DNA of 46,496 bases from Planctomycetota bacterium (lineage in GTDB: Bacteria > Planctomycetota > UBA1135): contig JALUVI010000098.1 in the NCBI GenBank assembly GCA_027020785.1, positions 1-46,496 on the forward strand, in the 5' to 3' direction. Below, one piece after another: positions 1 to 8,005 of the stretch. The notes below the pieces were generated by a model. That model was not told where the DNA came from and ran no database searches. It saw nothing but the letters and a program-made list of their open reading frames with translations. How positions within the stretch are numbered: position 1 is the stretch's first letter; each line of letters begins with the position of its first letter. Made by a program: the position numbers and the translations under genes.

Positions 1-573
1 GGCCGCTTCGCGCAAGGGGGCGGAGCGCTTGTAGGTCAGGTTGCCGGCGAACGAGACGTGGAGCCCGAGCGCGATCAGCTCCGGAACCCACTCCGGCCCC
101 GACGAGTAGCAGTGCATCACGCCGTGGTGCGGCGCGTCCTCACGCAGGATCTCGATCAGCTCTTCGATGGCGTCGCGGCAATGGAGGATCACGGGCAGGC
201 CATGCGCCTTGGCCAGCGCGAGGTGGCGGCGCAGGGCATGGACCTGGAGTTCGAGCGGAGTGCGGTCCCGGTACCGATCGAGTCCGGTCTCGCCCACGGC
301 ATGGAATCCGCCCTCGTCGAGCAGCGCGGCGACCCGGTCGAGGCGGGCGTCGAGCTCCGCCTCAGGGCCGAGGTCGTTCGGGTGGAGCCCGGCGCTGGCG
401 GCGACGCCGGGGAGCCGGCCGGCGAGCGCGCGGCAGGCAATCGCATCACCTTCGTCGATGGCGACGCACACCGCCGCCGAGACCCCGGCGGCGCGGGCCC
501 GCGCCCAACGCTCCTCGGGTGGGTCTCCCTCCACCTGCCAGGTCAGATGGCAGTGGGTGTCGAACGACCTCAC
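1..573 (-). CDS. tatD: TatD family metal-dependent hydrolase (3' end outside window)
   Basis: TatD-family hydrolases are cytoplasmic TIM-barrel metalloenzymes acting as 3'-5' exo-DNases or on related phosphoesters. The 191 visible residues carry the metal ligands in family order: DTHCHL (H7, H9), GETGLD (E95), HCRDA (H131) and HCYSSG (H154). The C-terminal third, including the last Asp, lies beyond the window edge. The GTG start is chosen because it overlaps the TGA stop of the upstream lipoprotein gene in a GTGA arrangement (573-570), so the two are translationally coupled. The family assignment is firm; the physiological substrate is not. Confidence 0.94.
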   Translation of the reverse strand, partial: MRSFDTHCHLTWQVEGDPPEERWARARAAGVSAAVCVAIDEGDAIACRALAGRLPGVAASAGLHPNDLGPEAELDARLDRVAALLDEGGFHAVGETGLDRYRDRTPLELQVHALRRHLALAKAHGLPVILHCRDAIEELIEILREDAPHHGVMHCYSSGPEWVPELIALGLHVSFAGNLTYKRSAPLREAA

Positions 574-1490
574 GGCTCGACCGCGACCCCCTGCTCGCTG
601 CGCAGCCCGTCCAAGAAGGCGGCGAGACTCGGATCCACCTCTTCCTCGGGAAGCCGCTCCGTGAGGACGCGCCGGCCGCGCGCCGGGTCGAGCTCGAGCA
701 GCAGGGCGAGCGCCTCCTTGCGGGTCAGGAGGTCGCCGCGCTCGGAACGGAAGATGGACTCGCAGATCGCCGGCGTGGTGGGCGAGGCCCGACGCCCCAG
801 CTCCCGGAGCGCGAGGCGGCGCGCATAGGTGTCCTGGGCGTCGCTCGCAGCGATCTCCTCGAGCAGGGGCACGATGCGGGCGTCGCCGACCCGCGGCGCC
901 AGTTCCTCGAGCCATCGCTGCTGCAGGAAGGGCCGCGCCCGCGGGGCCTCGCGCAGGAACAGGCGCCGGGAGCGAGCCGCCGCCTCCGCCGGGTCGTAGA
1001 GCCAGAACAGACGGTGGACCTCGAGGCGCAGGTCCTCGTCGGCGAGCCGCCGGTCGTAGGGCCGGGCCAGGTCGAGGACGTCGGGGCCGAGGACCAGCTC
1101 CGCCGCCCGCAGGTCGGCGACCGCCAGCAGGGGCAGCCGCAGGTGCTCCTCCGCGAGCCACTCCGCCCAGGGCAGGGTGGCGGCGTCCGGCGCGTGGGCC
1201 AGAGCGGCGCAGGCCGTGGCGAGCTCCTCCCGGTCGGCCTCCACCGTCTCGGCCGGTGCCGTGCGGAGTCGCTCGGCGGCTGCGCGGGCTCGCTCGCGGA
1301 GGGCGGCGACGGCGTCCTCCGGCCCGTCGGTCTCGCCCAGCGTCCGGGTCCAGAGGGCCGCCGCGCCGGCGGGCTCGGCGACCGCCAGCGCTTCGGCGGA
1401 CGCCGTCCCTGCGCCGTCGCCCCACGAGTCGACGCATCCGGGGGCGGCCAGGAGGACGAGGAGGGCGCAGGGAGCGGCCCAGCGCGCCAC
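570..1490 (-). CDS. HEAT-repeat-like lipoprotein
   Basis: Predicted exported lipoprotein of 306 residues. The GTG at 1490 gives a short signal peptide, MARWAAPCALLVLLAAPGC, with a lipobox before Cys19. A GTG 60 bases upstream (1550) is also open but adds an unlikely basic N-tail. The mature part is almost all charged amphipathic helix (for example the stretch around RIVPLLEEIAASDAQDTYAR), resembling HEAT/armadillo helical repeats, so it is probably a periplasmic or outer-membrane-anchored interaction protein. It precedes tatD with a GTGA overlap. I recognise no catalytic motif; function unknown. Confidence 0.8.
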   Translation of the reverse strand: MARWAAPCALLVLLAAPGCVDSWGDGAGTASAEALAVAEPAGAAALWTRTLGETDGPEDAVAALRERARAAAERLRTAPAETVEADREELATACAALAHAPDAATLPWAEWLAEEHLRLPLLAVADLRAAELVLGPDVLDLARPYDRRLADEDLRLEVHRLFWLYDPAEAAARSRRLFLREAPRARPFLQQRWLEELAPRVGDARIVPLLEEIAASDAQDTYARRLALRELGRRASPTTPAICESIFRSERGDLLTRKEALALLLELDPARGRRVLTERLPEEEVDPSLAAFLDGLRSEQGVAVEP

Positions 1491-1611
1491 GAGGGCGCCT
1501 GCGCACGCTCCGGGGCGCGCGCGACGACGAGGGTCGGCGGGGCTTGGCACGGGGTTCGCAGGGAGGGGCTCGGGTCCGCGTCCCGCCGGCGGCTTCCCGG
1601 TGGGACCCTGC

Positions 1612-1619
1612 TAAACTTA
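1612..1619. promoter_or_regulatory. Possible divergent -10 elements between 1490 and 1687
   Basis: The AT-rich octamer TAAACTTA stands out in very GC-rich DNA between two divergent lipoprotein genes. On + it reads TAAACT (1612-1617), about 70 bases before the ATG at 1687. On - it reads TAAGTT (1619-1614), upstream of the HEAT-like lipoprotein. No convincing -35 box is visible on either side, so this is a weak call. Confidence 0.35.
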
Positions 1620-1686
1620 CCGCAATCCCCGTGCCCGAGTGCGGCCGCGCCAGCGTGCGGCGGCGTCGGGCGCCCTCGTCTCCGGA

Positions 1687-4600
1687 ATGATCCACCTCCT
1701 CCGTTCCCGTGTCCCCGCGCTCCTGGCGCTGGCGGCCTCCTCGCTCGTCCTCCCGGCCTGCCTCGGCGGCGGCTCCTCGCCGGGGGCGGGGGCCGGCACC
1801 TCCTTCGGCATCGAGGTCTGCTCCCTCGGCTGCAAGGGCAACAGCTTCACCATCACCTCGTGGCAGGTGGACAAGGACTTGACCTTCACCTTCACGGACG
1901 AGGTGGACCCGACGTCGGTCGACTTCTCGAGCTTCAACATCGTCGAGGTCTCGACCGGCGCCACTCCGGTCGGGAACTTCGTCGTGCGCGGCCGCCAGGT
2001 CATCTTCCGCCCGGCCCTGATCGAGACCGCCACCGGCCTCTCCTTCGGATTCCAGGACGGCGCCACCTATCGCATCGTCATCCCGGCCACCGGCGTCAAC
2101 CGCATCCGCTCCAAGGGGGGGGAGCCCAACACGACCGGCCTGCAGGGGACCCTGCTGATGGCCGGCGTCGCCGACCTCGTGCCCGGCCCCCCCGTGGTCC
2201 TCGAGGTGACGCCCAATGCGGACGAACCGCCGACGACCGCGTCCTTCCCGATCCGGATCGTGTTCGGCGACATCATGCGCACCTTCCAACTCGCCGACCC
2301 CGAGACCGGGCAGAGCGCGCTGATCACCATCAGCATCGCGGACAGCGAGGCGGGGACCAACTCCGTGGTGCCGGGCACCTTCACCGCCACCATCGACCGC
2401 GACAGCCTGTTGACCACGGTCGAGTTCGTGCCCTCGGTGCAGATGCCAGGCTCCAACGGCGGTGCGCGGCAACTCCAGGTCAACCTGTCCCAGCAGATCA
2501 CCGACCTGGTCGGCAATCCGCTCGTCGGGGCCGGGGTCATCGTCATCCCCCTCCCCGACTTCCCGGAGAGCACCGGAACCTTGGTCGAGGCCTTCGACGA
2601 CGCGGCGCAGGTGGACGAGGCCTATTCCGTCATGCCGCTGTGGCCCGCTCCGCTCGGCTTCCTCGACAGCGGCCTCGATCCGCTGACCGGGCTCCACTTC
2701 GGCGGCGGCCCCGGTGTCCTCGGCGACCTCGAGGTCACGAGCGGCATCACCACCCTGAACACCGACGGGCACGTCGTCTCGTCCGACTTCCTCGGCGAGG
2801 ACGTCACCGTCCTCGGCGGCGTCTTCCCCTTCGCCCGCGTCCACGTCGCCCCGAACGCCAAGCTCACCGCCACCGGGTCCAACCCGCTGCGCCTCCTGGT
2901 CCAGGGCGAGGTCTCGATCGAGGGCTCCCTCGACCTCGACGGGCAGTCCGCGCCGCCGAACTACGGCAAGTTCTTCCCGCCGCAGGAGACCTTCGTCGGC
3001 GAGTCCACCGTCAACAGCTTCGACGAGACCAATCCCACCAAGGTGGCCGAGATCGCCGGCGGAGGGCAGCCGGGCATCGGCGACCTCACCGCCGGCAGCG
3101 GCGGCGTCGGCGGCATCTCCTGGTACGCCGCCGCCGACGGCATGGGCAACAGCGGCCTCGGCGACGCGCCCTACTACGACCACTTCCTGTGCAGCTGGCA
3201 GGACCACCTCGGCGGCATCTGCACCGCCAACCCTTCGCGCTTCGAGGACGACCGCCTCGGCGACGAGTACTGCGGCGCCAACGGCGAGGGCGTCGGCGGG
3301 GTCGCTCCGCAGGGCTCCCCGACCACTTCCGATGCGCAGTTCATGGACGAGGACCTCGCCGCAGGCAGCGGCATGGGGACCTGGACCTGGCCGCCGCGCT
3401 CCAACGTGATGACCGACGCGAACCTCTCCAACGGGGTGCGCATCGAGTCGCACCTGGTCGCTCCGGGCGGGGTCCCGACCGACCGGCTCCCGCATGCCCT
3501 CCACCGCGCCCGCGGCGGCGGCGGCGGCGGCTACTGGACCCCCGGCGGGACCGGGGTCGCCTACACCGACACCGACACCGACCCGCTCGGCAACCCGCTG
3601 GTGGAGCCCAACGTGGTGCCGGCGCAGGGCGTCTACGAGATGAACGACGACGGCGCCGGCGGGGACTTCATCCCGTGGAACGCCCGTGACCTCGCCGCCA
3701 CCGTCACCGTGCGCGACGGCGAGGGCGGCGACTACGTCCTCCCTGCGGGCGCGGAGACCCTCGACCCCGAGCTCGGCTTCCTGGTCGGCGGCGCGGGCGG
3801 CGGCGGCGCGGGCGGCAGCCAGCACGGTTCGCTCACCGATGCTCCGGACGTGGTGAACGGCGCCATCGACAGCTTCCGCTGCGGCGACGGTGCTGGTGGC
3901 GGCGCCGGTGGCGGCGCCGGTCAGATCCAGGCCGGCTCGCGCCTCGCGGTGGCCGGAACCCTGTCGGCCAACGGCGGCGACGGCGGCGACAGCGAGTTCA
4001 TGCTGTCCGTCCCGTGGCCGGATTCGGCGGCGATCACGGTCGGCCTGCCCGGCGACGCCGGTGGCGGCGGCGGCTCCGGCGGCGCGCTCCTGCTCCAGAT
4101 CGCCGGCGACCTCCAGGTCGCTCCCGACGCCATCCAGGTGATGGGCGGCGAGGGCGGACTCGGTTCCGCGGGCAACCGTGGTGGCGACGGTGGCAGCGGT
4201 GTGGTCCGCTTCGAGAGCCCGACGCCGCCGACCCTGGCGGACCTCCAGGCGATGGTCGCCCCCGACGAAGCGGTGGACCTCGCTCCGGTCGGAGCTCCCG
4301 GCATGCCCAACTCGGCGCCGCTCCAGGTCCAGTGGACCGGCACCACGGGCGACGTGACCGCTTCCGACGGCACCGTGTTCGACGCCAACTCGAGCGCGGT
4401 GCGAAGCCTCTGGTACGAGGCCCCGGCGAACGTCAACCAGTTCGTCCTCACCGACTGGGTCGTCACCTGCGAATACCTCGACGCCGGCGGGGTCCAGACC
4501 GTGGTCTACGATTCCTCTTCGCCCACCGATCCCGGGGTGACCCCGATCTGGGTCGCCTTCGAGACCGCATGGATGGAGCCGGGGCAGAGCCAGCAGGCCG

Positions 4601-4806
4601 ACCCCGCCATCGTGCTGTCGAGCGGCTGGGTGATTCCCGGCTTCGGGTCGGTGACCAACGGTCTGCAGGAACTCGGCAGCATCCTGTCGCGGGCGGTCCG
4701 CTTCCAGATCGTCTTCGACCAGGACCAGATCGACGCCCTCATCGGGGGGACCGCCGGCGGCTACTTCCGGGTGGACGAGATCCGCTTCGAGTGGCAGGGA
4801 AGCTGA
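1687..4806 (+). CDS. Giant surface lipoprotein with SbsA-type Ig-like domains and glycine-rich beta region
   Basis: Lipoprotein of 1039 residues. The ATG at 1687 begins MIHLLRSRVPALLALAASS and a lipobox (LVLPAC) follows; a GTG 48 bases upstream would spoil the signal peptide. Residues about 45-185 and 190-320 look like two SbsA/Big-type Ig-like domains (DLTFTFTDEVDPTSVDFSSF; the second starts GPPVVLEVTPN). After that come short beta-strand repeats (DVTVLGGVFPFARVHV, LLVQGEVSIEGSLDLDG) separated by long glycine loops around residues 605-615, 700-710, 735-765 and 790-850. The C-terminal 200 residues return to a beta-sandwich-like composition. Probably a cell-surface or extracellular adhesin or structural protein. 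No catalytic motif seen. It overlaps the next gene by 16 bases. Confidence 0.85.
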   Translation: MIHLLRSRVPALLALAASSLVLPACLGGGSSPGAGAGTSFGIEVCSLGCKGNSFTITSWQVDKDLTFTFTDEVDPTSVDFSSFNIVEVSTGATPVGNFVVRGRQVIFRPALIETATGLSFGFQDGATYRIVIPATGVNRIRSKGGEPNTTGLQGTLLMAGVADLVPGPPVVLEVTPNADEPPTTASFPIRIVFGDIMRTFQLADPETGQSALITISIADSEAGTNSVVPGTFTATIDRDSLLTTVEFVPSVQMPGSNGGARQLQVNLSQQITDLVGNPLVGAGVIVIPLPDFPESTGTLVEAFDDAAQVDEAYSVMPLWPAPLGFLDSGLDPLTGLHFGGGPGVLGDLEVTSGITTLNTDGHVVSSDFLGEDVTVLGGVFPFARVHVAPNAKLTATGSNPLRLLVQGEVSIEGSLDLDGQSAPPNYGKFFPPQETFVGESTVNSFDETNPTKVAEIAGGGQPGIGDLTAGSGGVGGISWYAAADGMGNSGLGDAPYYDHFLCSWQDHLGGICTANPSRFEDDRLGDEYCGANGEGVGGVAPQGSPTTSDAQFMDEDLAAGSGMGTWTWPPRSNVMTDANLSNGVRIESHLVAPGGVPTDRLPHALHRARGGGGGGYWTPGGTGVAYTDTDTDPLGNPLVEPNVVPAQGVYEMNDDGAGGDFIPWNARDLAATVTVRDGEGGDYVLPAGAETLDPELGFLVGGAGGGGAGGSQHGSLTDAPDVVNGAIDSFRCGDGAGGGAGGGAGQIQAGSRLAVAGTLSANGGDGGDSEFMLSVPWPDSAAITVGLPGDAGGGGGSGGALLLQIAGDLQVAPDAIQVMGGEGGLGSAGNRGGDGGSGVVRFESPTPPTLADLQAMVAPDEAVDLAPVGAPGMPNSAPLQVQWTGTTGDVTASDGTVFDANSSAVRSLWYEAPANVNQFVLTDWVVTCEYLDAGGVQTVVYDSSSPTDPGVTPIWVAFETAWMEPGQSQQADPAIVLSSGWVIPGFGSVTNGLQELGSILSRAVRFQIVFDQDQIDALIGGTAGGYFRVDEIRFEWQGS
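3514..3531 (+). repeat. (GGC)6 trinucleotide run
   Basis: Six tandem GGC units encode a polyglycine stretch in one of the glycine loops of the giant lipoprotein. A run of this kind could expand or contract in frame. Confidence 0.8.
3895..3918 (+). repeat. Tandem 12-bp repeat, two copies
   Basis: GGTGGCGGCGCC occurs twice in tandem (3895-3906 and 3907-3918). Each copy encodes Gly-Gly-Gly-Ala in the glycine-rich region of the giant lipoprotein. Confidence 0.8.
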
Positions 4807-6005
4807 TCCGGGCGCTGCGCCCGGAGGTCCTGGTCCCGGTCCCGGGGCTCGCCCTCGCCGGGGGCGGGCTGGTGGTGCGCGGCGAGGGCCCCGAGGCCCG
4901 GGTGCGCGCCGTCCTCGCCCCGGGCGAGGAGCCGCCGATGCCGTGGCAGGACTTCCCCGGTGAGGTCTGGCTGCCGCGGCCGATCCTGCTCCACGCCCAC
5001 CTCGAGGACCACGATGCGCCGACGGCGGACCTCCACGCCGCCGCGGACGGCTTCGCCGGGTGGATCCGCGCCTTGCTGGCCTGGCGCGCCGGTCGCGAGG
5101 CCGATCCCGTGGCCTCGGCGACGGCGGTGCTCGACGAGCTCCAGCGCGGCGGCGCTGGCCTGGTCGTCGCCCATGCCGAGGCTCCCAGCGTCCGCGCCGT
5201 CGCCGGCCGCCGCGGGGTGCTCCCGCTGCTCGAGGTCCTGGCCCCGGGGGAGGGGGGGGGCACGGCCGCCTCTGCCGCCGCCGCCATCCGACGGAGCGCG
5301 GCCGAGCTCGGCGCCGGCGGCGTTGCGGTGCACGCACCCTACACCGTCGGCGCCGAGCTGGCGCGCGCCCTGTTCCATGGGGGGGCCCTGGGCTCGGTCC
5401 ACCTCGGGGAGAGCGCCGAGGAGCGTCGCTTCCTCGCCTCCGGCGACGGACCGCTGGCCGAGCTGCTCGGCGAGCGCGGCGCGCCGACGCCGACCGAGCG
5501 CTTCCCTTCTCCGGTGGCCTGGCTCGAGGCCTGCGGCGGCGCCCGCCCCGGGGTCCTCGCGATCCACGGCGGCGACCTGACCGCCGAGGAGCTGGTCCGC
5601 CTCGAGCGGGCCGGGGTCGGCGTGGTGTTCTGCCCCGGCACCCACCACGCCTTCGGGCGTCCGCGCCCGGCCTTCGGCGCGGCGGGGGGGACGCCGCCGT
5701 TCCTGGGCTGTGACTCGCGGGCCTCGAACCCCCGCCTCCACCCGCTGCGCGAGTTGCGTCTGGCGCGCGCGACGGTCCCCGAGTTCGGCCCCGTCGCATG
5801 GTGGGCGTCCCTGACCACCCGCGCCGCGGCCTGGCTGGAGGATCCCCTGCGTGGCCGGATCCGTGCCGGCGGCCCCCTGGACCCGTTGCGGGTCCGGCTT
5901 CCGGTCCCCGCTTCGCACGACCGTCCCGAGGCCCTCGCCGCGGACCTCCTCGGCGCCCTCTCCGAGCTCGGAGAGGCCGCCGAGCTGATCCCGGGAACCC
6001 CGTAG
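4791..6005 (+). CDS. Amidohydrolase-superfamily deaminase/hydrolase
   Basis: Cytoplasmic metal-dependent hydrolase of about 404 residues, related to the cytosine/aminofutalosine deaminase branch of the amidohydrolase superfamily. Ordered motifs: HAH in LLHAHLE (HxH ligands), HLGES (third His and acid), IHGGDL (His), FCPGTHHAFG (where relatives usually have CPRSN) and LGCDSRASN (metal Asp). The GTG at 4791 overlaps the end of the giant lipoprotein gene by 16 bases. The TAG stop (6003-6005) is part of a TAGAAT hexamer before nrnA. The substrate cannot be assigned; the altered CPGTHH motif argues against a straightforward cytosine-deaminase call. Start codon is less certain than family. Confidence 0.82.
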   Translation: MAGKLIRALRPEVLVPVPGLALAGGGLVVRGEGPEARVRAVLAPGEEPPMPWQDFPGEVWLPRPILLHAHLEDHDAPTADLHAAADGFAGWIRALLAWRAGREADPVASATAVLDELQRGGAGLVVAHAEAPSVRAVAGRRGVLPLLEVLAPGEGGGTAASAAAAIRRSAAELGAGGVAVHAPYTVGAELARALFHGGALGSVHLGESAEERRFLASGDGPLAELLGERGAPTPTERFPSPVAWLEACGGARPGVLAIHGGDLTAEELVRLERAGVGVVFCPGTHHAFGRPRPAFGAAGGTPPFLGCDSRASNPRLHPLRELRLARATVPEFGPVAWWASLTTRAAAWLEDPLRGRIRAGGPLDPLRVRLPVPASHDRPEALAADLLGALSELGEAAELIPGTP

Positions 6006-6008
6006 AAT
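6003..6008 (+). promoter_or_regulatory. -10 element for nrnA, leaderless type
   Basis: TAGAAT ends 7 bases before the nrnA ATG, so transcription would begin at or next to the start codon. No -35 consensus is visible. It overlaps the stop codon of the amidohydrolase gene. Confidence 0.55.
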
Positions 6009-6015
6009 CCCGGCG

Positions 6016-7044
6016 ATGCAGCGCGCCGTCTCCCTGGTCCAGGACAGTCGACACGTCCTCCTCTCCGGACACCTGCGCGCCGACGGCGACTGCATCGGCG
6101 CCCAGAGCGTGCTCTACCACGCTCTCCGTGAGCTCGGCAAGCCGGTCGAGATGGTCCTGCCCGACCGCCCCGACTCGCGCTACGAGTTCATCCGTGAACA
6201 CACCCCCTGGCGGATCTGGGACGGCTCGCTGCCGAGCGCAGCCGACCTGCTGATCGTGTGCGACTGCTCCTCGCTGGGACGGCTCGGCGCGATGGGGGAG
6301 GCCGTGGCCGAGGCCGGCCTGCGGCGCATCGCGGTGGACCACCACGTGCTGCCGCCGGACCACGGCTGGGACGCCCTGGTCCACGACGAGGCCGCTGCCG
6401 CCAGCGGTCTGCTGGCCTTGCGCTTCGCCGCCGCGCTGGGCGCGAAGGAGCTGCCGCCGGCCGCCTACGAGGCAGCCTTCGTCGCGCTGATGACCGACAC
6501 CGGCTGGCTCAAGTACTCCAACTCCACCCCCGAGGCGTGGCGGGCCGCGGCCGACCTCGTGGCCCACGGCGTGGACACCGAGCGCGTCTATGCGCGGGTG
6601 TACCAGCGCGCCGAACCGGGCCGCCCGGCCGGCATCCGGGCCGCCCTGCGAAACCTCGAGTACCACGTCGGCCACCGCGTCGCGCTGTCGTGGGTGTCGC
6701 GGGCCCAGCTCGCCGAGGTCGGGGGCAGCCTCGAGGACAGCGACGAGGTCCTCGACATCCTGCGCTCGGTGGAGCCGGTGGAGGGCGTCGCCGTGGTCAG
6801 CGAGCGCAGCGACGGCCGCGCCAAGGCCAGCCTGCGCAGCAAGCACCTGCTGGACGTCGAGCGCGTCGCCCGGGCGCTCGGCGGCGGCGGTCACGTCCGC
6901 GCCGCCGGGGTCACCTTCCCTCCGGAGGTCGGGCTGACCGAGGCGGTGGACCGGGTGCGCGCCGCGATGGTCGCGGCGATGGAGGAGCTGCTCGCCGCCT
7001 CCGCCGGCGAGGGCGCCGGGAGCGGTCGGGACGTCAGTCGGTGA
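6016..7044 (+). CDS. nrnA: DHH/DHHA1 phosphoesterase, NrnA-like oligoribonuclease/pAp phosphatase
   Basis: Cytoplasmic enzyme of 342 residues, expected to degrade short oligoribonucleotides (nanoRNA) and/or dephosphorylate pAp. The DHH domain is complete: RADGDCIGA near residue 25, VCDCS, VDHH, and MTDTGW near residue 163. The C-terminal DHHA1 nucleic-acid-binding motif GGGGHVRAAG is near residue 290. Length suits the family. The ATG has no Shine-Dalgarno sequence but has TAGAAT 7 bases upstream. Its 3' end overlaps the convergent proline dehydrogenase gene by 11 bases. Confidence 0.93.
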   Translation: MQRAVSLVQDSRHVLLSGHLRADGDCIGAQSVLYHALRELGKPVEMVLPDRPDSRYEFIREHTPWRIWDGSLPSAADLLIVCDCSSLGRLGAMGEAVAEAGLRRIAVDHHVLPPDHGWDALVHDEAAAASGLLALRFAAALGAKELPPAAYEAAFVALMTDTGWLKYSNSTPEAWRAAADLVAHGVDTERVYARVYQRAEPGRPAGIRAALRNLEYHVGHRVALSWVSRAQLAEVGGSLEDSDEVLDILRSVEPVEGVAVVSERSDGRAKASLRSKHLLDVERVARALGGGGHVRAAGVTFPPEVGLTEAVDRVRAAMVAAMEELLAASAGEGAGSGRDVSR

Positions 7045-7957
7045 GTCGCTCGCGTCGCGAGAAGACCCCGAACAGCGCCCGGCGCGCGAGCCGGGGGTTC
7101 TCGCGCAGGCGCCGCGTCACGTAGGCGCGCCATCGTTCGCCGTAGGGGACGTAGACGCGGAGCGGCCAGCCCGCCTCGCGCAGGCGCCGCCGGTAGTCCT
7201 CGCGGACGCCGAGCAGCATCTGGAGCTCCACCTGCTCCCGCCACGCGGGTTCCTCCTCGAGGAGGGAGGCACAGCCCTCGACCAACCGCTCGTCGTGCGT
7301 CGCCACTGCGACGAAGGCGCCGCCCTCGAGGAGGACCCGCAGGATCCGCAGGTAGCTGGCGACGATCTCGTCGGCCTCCTGGAAGGCGACCTCGGGCGGT
7401 TCGACGTAGATCCCCTTGACCAGGCGCACGTTCAACGGCTCGGCGGCCGCGAGGAGGGCGCGGGCGTCGTCCTCCGAGCGGCGCAGCATCGCCTGGAGCA
7501 CGCAGCCGACCCGGCCGCCGTGTCGCTCCCGGAGGCGCGTGAAGACCTCCAGCGTGGCCGGCACGGTGCGCGATTCCTCCATCTCGAAGCGGACGAAGCC
7601 GTCGCGGGTGGCGGCGTCTTCGACCAGCGCGTCCACGGTCCGGAAGCACAGTTCGGGGTCGAGGTCCAACCCCATCTGGGTCGGTTTCAGCGAGACGTTG
7701 CGTTCCAGGCCGCGCGCCTCCAGCGCTGCCAGCAGCGCGCGATACTCCGCCGCCGCCGCCGCCACCATCGCCGGGTCGCGCACCGCCTCGCCGAGCAGGT
7801 CGAAGGTCAGCCGATAGCCGGCGCCGGCGAGCGACGCGCCCACCTCGAGCGCGTGTTCACGGTCGGTCCCGGCCACGTAGCGCTTCGCGAACCGTTCCAT
7901 CACCGGTCGCGGAACCAAGGGCAGGGCCCGAACGAGGAGGTGGTCCAGCCAGGACAT
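7034..7957 (-). CDS. Proline dehydrogenase (monofunctional)
   Basis: FAD enzyme oxidising L-proline to pyrroline-5-carboxylate, the first step of proline catabolism. The 307 residues span a compact PRODH barrel: SLKPTQMGLD near residue 97, FVRFEMEES, RLVKGIYVEPPEVAF near residue 190, ATHD, and the C-terminal YVTRRLREN, which matches the family's Arg-Arg-x-x-Glu-Asn substrate motif. No P5C dehydrogenase is fused or adjacent, so the second step must be encoded elsewhere. The ATG is preceded by TAGAGT at 8 bases. Diverges from the DASS transporter gene and converges on nrnA. Confidence 0.92.
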   Translation of the reverse strand: MSWLDHLLVRALPLVPRPVMERFAKRYVAGTDREHALEVGASLAGAGYRLTFDLLGEAVRDPAMVAAAAAEYRALLAALEARGLERNVSLKPTQMGLDLDPELCFRTVDALVEDAATRDGFVRFEMEESRTVPATLEVFTRLRERHGGRVGCVLQAMLRRSEDDARALLAAAEPLNVRLVKGIYVEPPEVAFQEADEIVASYLRILRVLLEGGAFVAVATHDERLVEGCASLLEEEPAWREQVELQMLLGVREDYRRRLREAGWPLRVYVPYGERWRAYVTRRLRENPRLARRALFGVFSRRERLTD

Positions 7958-7965
7958 CCCTGCGG

Positions 7966-7971
7966 ACTCTA
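7966..7971 (-). promoter_or_regulatory. -10 element for proline dehydrogenase, leaderless type
   Basis: Minus-strand TAGAGT ends 8 bases before the ATG at 7957. The overlapping plus-strand hexamer TAGGAT (7970-7975) could serve the divergent transporter gene with a leader of about 24 bases. Confidence 0.5.
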
Positions 7972-8005
7972 GGATGGCGGCCCTTCCGCTGCACCCCGCG
8001 CCCCG

